This document shows, piece by piece, positions 50,212 through 55,517 of a stretch of DNA of 55,517 bases. The stretch's first letter is position 1, and each line of letters starts with the position of its first letter. Origin of the DNA: SIG437 sp045576235 (GTDB lineage Bacteria > Bacillota > Clostridia > UBA1381 > UBA9506); assembly GCA_045576235.1 (NCBI GenBank), contig JAZNGA010000008.1, positions 1 through 55,517 on the forward strand. Direction: 5' to 3'. The translations under genes were made by a program, and so were the position numbers. The notes under the pieces were generated by a model. The model worked only from the letters and a program-made list of their open reading frames with translations. It did no database searches and was not told the origin of the DNA.

Positions 50212-50961
50212 TTACTTATAGTTTACAATTCCTTCAAAGTCAGCAGCCTTTAAGCTTGCACCGCCAACGAGACCGCCGTCGATGTCTCCTGCTTCAAAGA
50301 GCTCTTTTGAATTTGAAGGCTTAACGCTTCCGCCATACTGAATTGTGATAACATCAGCAACATCTTTGCCAAAAACCTCACAAACACAGTCACGGATAGC
50401 TTTGCAAACCTCCTGCGCCTGCTCTGTTGTTGCAGTTTTGCCTGTTCCGATTGCCCAAATAGGCTCATATGCAATAATTGCTTTTTTTGCATTTTCTAAA
50501 GAAACATCTTTTAATGCAATTTTTGTCTGAAGTCTCACTAAGTCGTTTGTGATTCCCTGCTCACGCTGCTCTAAGCTTTCGCCAACGCAGATTATCGGGA
50601 TAAGTCCTTTTTCAAAAGCTTTTAAAACTTTTAAATTAACTGTTTCATCAGTTTCAGCAAAATATTGTCTTCTTTCGCTGTGACCTAATATAACATATTC
50701 CACACCTAAATCAAGGAGCATATCAGCACTTATCTCGCCTGTGAAAGCACCGCTCTCTTCATAGAACATATTCTGTGCGCCGACTTTGATGTTTGTTCCT
50801 TTCACGGCCTCTGTTGCTGCAGCTAAACAAACAGCTGTCGGGCAGACAATAACTGTGTCAGATGTGTCTTTAACGAGCGGAATAAGCTCAGCAATCAATG
50901 CCTTTGTTTCAGACGGAGTCTTATTCATTTTCCAGTTTCCAGCAATAACCTTTTTTCTCAT
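50212..50961 (-). CDS. tpiA: Triosephosphate isomerase
   Basis: Predicted 249 aa. KVIAGNWKMNKTPSETKALI has the substrate Asn/Lys. The catalytic His is in LGHSERRQYFAETDE, and the catalytic Glu in AYEPIWAIGTGKTAT; loop 6 follows. ITIQYGGSVKPSN ends the barrel. It interconverts dihydroxyacetone phosphate and glyceraldehyde-3-phosphate. ATG 50961 follows GGAAGGA, and the gene ends right before gpmI. Confidence 0.98.
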   Translation of the reverse strand: MRKKVIAGNWKMNKTPSETKALIAELIPLVKDTSDTVIVCPTAVCLAAATEAVKGTNIKVGAQNMFYEESGAFTGEISADMLLDLGVEYVILGHSERRQYFAETDETVNLKVLKAFEKGLIPIICVGESLEQREQGITNDLVRLQTKIALKDVSLENAKKAIIAYEPIWAIGTGKTATTEQAQEVCKAIRDCVCEVFGKDVADVITIQYGGSVKPSNSKELFEAGDIDGGLVGGASLKAADFEGIVNYK

Positions 50962-50982
50962 CACTTTAATTCCTTCCAAAAA

Positions 50983-52185
50983 TTATTTATCATTTAAGCA
51001 TGCAACACCGGGAAGCTCTTTGCCTTCTAAGAATTCAAGGCTCGCGCCGCCGCCTGTTGAAATGTGTGACATATCTTTAGCGAATCCAAGTGTGTTAACA
51101 GCAGCCGCACTGTCACCGCCGCCGATAACTGTTGTTGCATCAGTTTCAGCTAAAGCTTTAGCAACAGCGATTGTTCCTTTAGCTAAAATCGGATTTTCGA
51201 AAACGCCCATAGGTCCGTTCCAGACAACTGTTTTAGCGTTTTTAACTTCTTCAGCATAAAGCTCTCTTGTCTTTTCGCCGATGTCAAGTCCCATCATGTC
51301 AGCAGGAATTTTGTCGATGTCAACATCAGCAACTTCAATTTCAGCATCAATCGGGTCAGGGAAAGCTTTAGAAACAACTGCATCAACGGGGAGAAGAAGC
51401 TTTTTGCCTAATTTTTCAGCTTTTTCCATCATCTCTTTGCAATAGTCAATCTTTTCGTCATCAACAAGTGATTTACCAATTTCTAAGCCTTTAGCTTTAG
51501 CAAAAGTGTACGCCATGCCGCCGCCGATGATTAATGTGTCGCATTTTTCAATTAAGTTTGAAATAACATTGAGTTTATCTGCAACTTTAGCACCGCCCAA
51601 AATTGCAACGAAAGGTCTTTCAGGGTCTTCAACAGCTCCGCCTAAGAACTGAAGCTCTTTGCCCATGAGATAACCTGAAACGCAAACATCAATGTAGTCT
51701 GTCACGCCTGCTGTTGAGCAGTGAGCTCTGTGAGCACTGCCGAAAGCATCGTTAACATAAACTTCAGCGAGGCTTGCAAGCTCTTTTGAGAATGTTTCAA
51801 TGTTCTTTGTTTCTTCTTTTCTATATCTTGTGTTTTCAAGTAAAACAACATCTCCGTCAGCCATTTTATTGGCAGCCGCTTTTGCATTTTCACCAACTAC
51901 GCAATCGTCAGCAGCGAAAACAACTTCTTTTCCAAGATGCTCTGAAAGTCTTTTAGCAACAGGAGCGAGGCTCAGAGTCGGAACAACCTCACCCTTCGGT
52001 TTTCCCATATGTGAGCAAAGGATCACCTTTCCGCCGTCAGCAACTAATTTTTTAATTGTAGGAAGAGCTCCTAAAATTCTTGTTTCATCTGTGATTTTAC
52101 CATCCTTAATCGGAACATTAAAATCACATCTTACCAAAACTTTCTTACCCTTAACGCAAATATCGTCAACAGTTTTTTTTGCCAT
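50983..52185 (-). CDS. pgk: Phosphoglycerate kinase
   Basis: Predicted 400 aa. VRCDFNVPIKDGKITDETRI near the start, LCSHMGKPKGE, the nucleotide region AILGGAKVADKLNVI and VWNGPMGVFE plus the final GGGDSAAAVNTLGF are diagnostic. It makes ATP from 1,3-bisphosphoglycerate. It heads the operon; the start ATG 52185 follows AAGAGGTG with consensus promoter at 52238-52266. Codon bias indicates high expression. Confidence 0.98.
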   Translation of the reverse strand: MAKKTVDDICVKGKKVLVRCDFNVPIKDGKITDETRILGALPTIKKLVADGGKVILCSHMGKPKGEVVPTLSLAPVAKRLSEHLGKEVVFAADDCVVGENAKAAANKMADGDVVLLENTRYRKEETKNIETFSKELASLAEVYVNDAFGSAHRAHCSTAGVTDYIDVCVSGYLMGKELQFLGGAVEDPERPFVAILGGAKVADKLNVISNLIEKCDTLIIGGGMAYTFAKAKGLEIGKSLVDDEKIDYCKEMMEKAEKLGKKLLLPVDAVVSKAFPDPIDAEIEVADVDIDKIPADMMGLDIGEKTRELYAEEVKNAKTVVWNGPMGVFENPILAKGTIAVAKALAETDATTVIGGGDSAAAVNTLGFAKDMSHISTGGGASLEFLEGKELPGVACLNDK

Positions 52186-52237
52186 TTCTATTCACCTCTT
52201 AAAATTATTTTTGTAAATAATAAACATTATCGTATAT

Positions 52238-52266
52238 ATTATATTAGATTTTGGCAAAAGTTTCAA
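52238..52266 (-). promoter_or_regulatory. Promoter of the glycolytic operon
   Basis: On the reverse strand, TTGAAA (52266-52261), 17-base spacer, TATAAT (52243-52238), about 50 bases upstream of the pgk start. No operator-like repeat was found around it. Confidence 0.85.
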
Positions 52267-52510
52267 GTATTATTTAGTTAAAATTTTATCAAATTAACAA
52301 ATATTTTTTCTTTTTTGTTTATATAGATTTTACTAAAGTTACATTTTTATATATTATTTCCACTTTTGTCCAAAAAATACGAAACCGAAAAACCGATTTC
52401 GTCAAATTGAACCCTCTCAAAAAAATCCAAACCACTCCACTTGACAAAGAAAACTTTTTGTTGTAAAATGATTCAGTGTTGACAGACAACCAAATCGTCT
52501 CAATAAATAA

Positions 52511-52550
52511 GGAAAAGTATCGAATCGGTCATAACGGGGCGCACTCGAAA
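52511..52550 (+). pseudogene. 5' half of a tRNA-Ser(CGA), copy 1
   Basis: It begins GGAAAAGTATCGAATCGGTC and ends in the anticodon loop ...CACTCGAAA. The sequence fits the acceptor 5' strand, D-arm and anticodon loop of a Ser tRNA. The bases that follow do not pair with the anticodon stem, so the tRNA is broken at that point. It aligns without gaps to 52713-52752 at 31 of 40 positions. Confidence 0.65.
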
Positions 52551-52712
52551 GCTTCTACGTCTAACGGAACTCCCGTAGCCTGAAACCCTTGATTTTATGC
52601 GGTTTCTGTAATTTTATTTTTAACTTACTTTTGCTTGTTTTGCCCATGTTTTTGCCTTAAATATCATTTTGCCAAATTTGTCAGGGCTGACATATAAAAC
52701 AATTTCATATCT

Positions 52713-52752
52713 GGAGAAGTATCGAAGTGGTTATAACGGCCTCGACTCGAAA
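52713..52752 (+). pseudogene. 5' half of a tRNA-Ser(CGA), copy 2
   Basis: It starts GGAGAAGTATCGAAGTGGTT, continues with a D-arm and ends ...GACTCGAAA, where CGA would be the anticodon. The sequence after it (TGAAG) does not complete the stem. It ends at the same position in the loop as copy 1. Confidence 0.7.
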
Positions 52753-52907
52753 TGAAGTAAGATTATAAGAAATTTGTTGATAAAAAAGTGTTTGAAATCC
52801 GCATTATTGCTGGATTTTATGAAAAACTGAATATTTACGATTTTAGCAGTTCCCAAAGAAAGTTCCCAAAAAAATTCAAACTATCTTTGGCTGTTAAATA
52901 TAAATTT

Positions 52908-52999
52908 GGAGATGTACCCAAGTGGTTGAAGGGTCCGGATTCGAAATCCGGTAGGTCGGTTTTGCCGGCGCTAGGGTTCAAATCCCTACATCTCCGCCA
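52908..52999 (+). tRNA. tRNA-Ser (anticodon CGA)
   Basis: Acceptor stem GGAGATG (52908-52914) with CATCTCC (52989-52995), then G and an encoded CCA. The anticodon stem CCGGA/TCCGG holds the loop TTCGAAA, giving anticodon CGA for UCG codons. The long variable arm and T-arm AGGGTTCAAATCCCT complete a class II Ser tRNA. It lies immediately beside an integrase gene, the usual attachment site arrangement, and a terminator follows it. No clear promoter was seen at a proper distance. Confidence 0.96.
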
Positions 53000-53002
53000 A
53001 CG

Positions 53003-53035
53003 TCTGAGCAAGGATTATCTTTGCTCAGATTTTTT
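53003..53035 (+). terminator. Terminator of tRNA-Ser
   Basis: TCTGAGCAA (53003-53011) pairs with TTGCTCAGA (53021-53029), followed by TTTTTT. Confidence 0.9.
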
Positions 53036-53041
53036 ATTTGT

Positions 53042-53064
53042 TGGGAGTTGCCGGGCAACTCCCA
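53042..53064. terminator. Perfect hairpin after the integrase gene
   Basis: TGGGAGTTGCC (53042-53052) pairs fully with GGCAACTCCCA (53054-53064) around a single G. It lies just past the integrase stop and may end the leftward transcript; no T-tract follows it directly. Confidence 0.5.
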
Positions 53065-53070
53065 TATATT

Positions 53071-54330
53071 TTATAAGGTTACTGCTTTTTCTAAAGCACT
53101 AAGTGAAAATCCTTTTGATGTTGCATCAAGGTGCGAAAATGTATTCGCAGTAGTTGAAAAGTCGCTGTGTCCAAGCCATACCTGTATATCTTTTAATGTT
53201 ATCCCCTCGTGTTTGCCTTTGTTGAGCAGTAGCGAGGCACAGGTGTGACGAAGATCATGAAATCGTATCTCGCGCAGTTCGTTTCGCCTTAAAAATGATT
53301 TGAATGTTCCGGTAATGGAATTCGGCATAATCAAATTTCCCAATTCGTCAACTAACACATATTCAAGCCATTCTTTGTTATACGAGCGTTTGAACTTCCT
53401 GCGATATTCTTCCCGCTTCTGTTTATGTGCAAGAAGTATTGATTTGATTTCTTCATTAAGTGGTAATGCTCTTAAACTTGATTTAGTCTTTGCTCTGTCC
53501 TTTGCAACAATTTTTATTTTACCATCAATCTTTGGTGTTGTTACTGTGTGGTTGATGTAAAAAACATTGTTTTCAAAGTCAAATGCCGACCATCTGAGTC
53601 CTACTATCTCACTTCTGCGAAGCCCGTAGAACCCACCCATAATAACGGGAATTTCAAGTTTAGTTCCTTTGGCTAATTCAATAAGTTTACTCAATTCGTT
53701 AGCCGTATAGAACTTACCTACAAATTGATTCTTTTCAGGTTTTTCACCTTCCTCAATGGGATTAACTTTGATGTGTCCCATCTTCCTTGCGTAACATAAT
53801 GAAAGTCTTATAATTGCATGGTATCGTATAACCGTATTTGCCTTTACCCGTTCAAGCTGCTTGTCATAAAAATCTTGTATATCTTTCGCTGTCAAATCCT
53901 TTAGTTTTATCTTTTTCTTTTTAAAATAAGGAGCGACAACGCTATTTACACTTGCCTCGTAGCCTGAATATGTAGTATCCTCAATTTTTCTGCGTCTTTT
54001 TCTTGTCAACGGCAAATACTTTTTGATGTAATCCGAGAACAACAAATTTGCAATCTGAGATTCTGTCAAATCTTCAAGTGCAGCATCTGCAATGCAATTC
54101 TTACTTACCTTTGTAATTTCCTCTGTTAAATATAAATCTTCTGCAGGAATTTCAAATCCAGCAAGAATCTGATCTGCCATTGTTTCAGCTTTCTTTTTGT
54201 TTCCCCGAATTGGCAATTTGGTTGGAAACCATTTTTCTTTTCGCTTATCTAACGCATTTTTATATACTACAACTGCATAATAAAAGCCCTTTTTCTCCCT
54301 TACATAGACTTTTATATCTTTTCTTTTCAT
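53071..54330 (-). CDS. Tyrosine integrase with Phe at the nucleophile position
   Basis: Predicted 419 aa of the Int family used by conjugative elements and phages. An N-terminal arm-binding region (about 1-75), a SAM-like core-binding domain (about 105-195) and a catalytic domain (about 215-419) are present. The catalytic Arg is in GFYGLRRSEIVGLRW, HxxR in HDLRHTCAS, and the second His in LGHSDFSTTANTFSHL. The nucleophile Tyr of that last motif, normally ...NxYxHL, is Phe398 (codon TTT read on the reverse strand at 53139-53137). No other Tyr lies nearby, so strand cleavage should fail. ATG 54330 has GGAGG within range. Its stop lies 70 bases from the tRNA. Confidence 0.93.
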   Translation of the reverse strand: MKRKDIKVYVREKKGFYYAVVVYKNALDKRKEKWFPTKLPIRGNKKKAETMADQILAGFEIPAEDLYLTEEITKVSKNCIADAALEDLTESQIANLLFSDYIKKYLPLTRKRRRKIEDTTYSGYEASVNSVVAPYFKKKKIKLKDLTAKDIQDFYDKQLERVKANTVIRYHAIIRLSLCYARKMGHIKVNPIEEGEKPEKNQFVGKFYTANELSKLIELAKGTKLEIPVIMGGFYGLRRSEIVGLRWSAFDFENNVFYINHTVTTPKIDGKIKIVAKDRAKTKSSLRALPLNEEIKSILLAHKQKREEYRRKFKRSYNKEWLEYVLVDELGNLIMPNSITGTFKSFLRRNELREIRFHDLRHTCASLLLNKGKHEGITLKDIQVWLGHSDFSTTANTFSHLDATSKGFSLSALEKAVTL

Positions 54331-54425
54331 TGTGTTTTACCTCCTAACTAAATCCTCCTTTCGGGAAGTAAAGCACCTGCTATTATGTAATTATTATACC
54401 AAAAGCAGGTGCTTTTGTAAAGATT

Positions 54426-54635
54426 TTAGCCGTTATTCGTTATGAAATCTATCAAATTTATTTTGGCAATCTTGTATTCCCGACCTACCTTTATGCTTTC
54501 AATTTTCTTCTCTTTGATGAGCTTATACCCAGTCTTTGTACTGATTCCGCCCAATGCCTCACACATCTGATATACATTTAGTACATCAGGATAATCTCTA
54601 AGCATTTTCGTATGAAAATTTTTCTTTTTCGTCAT
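54426..54635 (-). CDS. Excisionase-type helix-turn-helix protein
   Basis: Predicted 69 aa. VYQMCEALGGISTKTGYKLIKEKKIESIKVGREYKI is the winged HTH_17/excisionase pattern, which bends att DNA and steers recombination toward excision. ATG 54635 overlaps the recombinase stop by ATGA, indicating coupled translation with the second recombinase, and lies about 95 bases before the 419-aa integrase gene. Length is typical for such proteins. Confidence 0.8.
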   Translation of the reverse strand: MTKKKNFHTKMLRDYPDVLNVYQMCEALGGISTKTGYKLIKEKKIESIKVGREYKIAKINLIDFITNNG

Positions 54636-55501
54636 ACATCATCACCGCCCGACAGATAAATTCTCGTTACATCATCACGATGATGACCGAGTAGCTCCGA
54701 TACCTTTTTACGAGCAACAAATTCTGAACATCCTTCTTTTATGAACTTCTCATACTGCTCGTGAGCATATGTATGGCGAAGTCCGTGAAAGGTTATTCTG
54801 TTTTCGGTAAATTCTTTTCGGTGGTATGCAATAAAGCATTGTAGTCGTTTCATAGCAAGATGCGTCTTATCAGCCGGATCAACAAATAACTTTTGACCTC
54901 TTGGTGTAATTTTTAATATGTCCCTAAAAGTGATTCTGATTGTTTCATTGATAGGAACATATCTTGTTAATCCGCCTTTGCCTTTTACGAACAATTCACC
55001 ACTGTCTAATGCATTTTGTGCATCATTTGTGTCAATCCTGAAGCATTCCTCAAGTCGCAGTCCTGCGTATCTTGCCAATGCTAAAATTGCAAGATAGTCT
55101 TTATGATCTGTTTTCATTGCTGCCGCCAACATAAGATTATACTCACGGCCATCCCATGTTCTGTCAACACCGCCAAAAGTTCTTCTTTCAAGCTCTAAAT
55201 TTTCATTAGTTGGAAGATTTTCTCTTGTGTATGACATATTATCATGGAAAAATCTGATAGCGGCAAGTTCCGTCTTGATTGTAGATGCGGACAGACCTTT
55301 ACCTTGCATATATTCCACATAGGCAAATATATGTTTAGGTGCAATGTTGGAGAGTTTTTGGAGATTGTACTCACGAGCAAGAAAACGCATAAATCTTTTA
55401 AATGCTTTTCCGTAACGTTCTCTTGTTTTGAAACTGCCTACTTTTATGTGGCGGAACAGTTTCTTATACTGTATCTCCAAATTGTTGTATGTATAACGCA
55501 T
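54632..55501 (-). CDS. Second tyrosine recombinase (XerC/D-like)
   Basis: Predicted 289 aa. The core-binding SAM-like domain spans about 15-100. The catalytic domain has ALARYAGLRLEECFRID, ITFHGLRHTYAHEQYEKF and LLGHHRDDVTRIYLSGG, giving the Arg, His-x-x-Arg, His and nucleophile Tyr (near residue 282). All key residues look intact. It lies directly upstream of the excisionase-like gene. It may complete or resolve the element or act on another site. The start at 55501 has AAGGAGT-type sequence before it near the window end. Confidence 0.9.
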   Translation of the reverse strand: MRYTYNNLEIQYKKLFRHIKVGSFKTRERYGKAFKRFMRFLAREYNLQKLSNIAPKHIFAYVEYMQGKGLSASTIKTELAAIRFFHDNMSYTRENLPTNENLELERRTFGGVDRTWDGREYNLMLAAAMKTDHKDYLAILALARYAGLRLEECFRIDTNDAQNALDSGELFVKGKGGLTRYVPINETIRITFRDILKITPRGQKLFVDPADKTHLAMKRLQCFIAYHRKEFTENRITFHGLRHTYAHEQYEKFIKEGCSEFVARKKVSELLGHHRDDVTRIYLSGGDDV

Positions 55502-55517
55502 AGTTACTCCTTTCTAA

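Larger units (their letters stand above)
52267..52907. other. 641-base non-coding region with tRNA fragments
   Basis: AT-rich sequence with no supported gene. It contains the two tRNA-Ser half copies (52511-52550, 52713-52752) and, after the first of them, a loose hairpin GAAACC/GGTTTC near 52580-52610. It is probably built up from leftover ends of past integrations. Confidence 0.6.
52908..55517. mobile_element. Left end of an element integrated at tRNA-Ser (partial)
   Basis: The intact tRNA-Ser(CGA) is followed, in the opposite direction, by a tyrosine integrase, an excisionase-like HTH gene and a second tyrosine recombinase. This is the standard left end of an integrative element or prophage using a tRNA 3' end as att site. 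No further genes are in view. The other att copy should be a partial tRNA 3' end beyond 55517. Confidence 0.7.

Noticed and set aside
52360..52500. CRISPR array or riboswitch in the pgk upstream gap
   Set aside because: No regular repeats and no known riboswitch core were seen; only AT-rich sequence before the tRNA fragments.

Overview
The window reads as chromosomal DNA from a low-GC, spore-forming Clostridia-type Firmicute. The evidence is spoIVA with a sigma-E-like promoter, a LonB-type protease, a CwlD-like amidase, a CsaB-type pyruvyl transferase, strong AGGAGG-type ribosome binding sites, frequent GTG/TTG starts and consensus TTGACA/TATAAT promoters. I cannot name the species from sequence alone.

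Layout. (1) 1-3600: an IS30-type insertion-sequence end, a branched palindromic structure, three AT-rich polyprenyl-linked glycosyltransferase-type genes (GT39-like, GtrA-like, GT2) and an IS3-like relic. (2) 3656-5200: spoIVA, reading left. (3) 5218-19808: a compact, unbroken, single-orientation block of 18 phage-type genes running terminase, portal, scaffold, capsid, connectors, tail tube, Gp15, short tape-measure candidate, Dit, Tal, baseplate/fibre proteins, amidase and holin. It ends in a plasmid-type RepA_N/DUF6017 replication initiator. It has no integrase, no separate small terminase gene, no MuF gene and no long tape measure. (4) 19896-21598: two small XRE regulators, a 77-aa unknown protein, paired operators, a duplicated terminator repeat and a SLOG-family gene. 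(5) 21700-47200: host genes. They are a CwlD-like amidase, an AI-2E-type transporter, a cyclophilin lipoprotein, gap, a leftward cluster (GT4-CsaB fusion, ruvX, AMIN amidase, TepA/ClpP-like protease, thioesterase, fhs, EamA, patatin), lonB, an AraC regulator, a polysaccharide deacetylase, miaB, topA, dprA, an ABC exporter and a GT2. (6) 47293-52266: a leftward glycolytic operon pgk-tpiA-gpmI-eno. (7) 52511-55517: two 5' half-copies of tRNA-Ser cut at the anticodon loop, then an intact tRNA-Ser(CGA), then the left end of an integrated element with a tyrosine integrase whose nucleophile position is Phe, an excisionase-like HTH protein and a second tyrosine recombinase. The element runs out of the window.

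The strongest candidate for an undescribed system is region 3 with its regulators. Its size and content resemble a gene transfer agent or other domesticated particle, but it carries a plasmid replication initiator with palindromic repeats inside the rep gene. The tRNA-Ser region is a second site of interest, because it looks like a repeatedly used integration site guarded by an apparently dead integrase. All functional statements are from reading the sequence; no database search was run.
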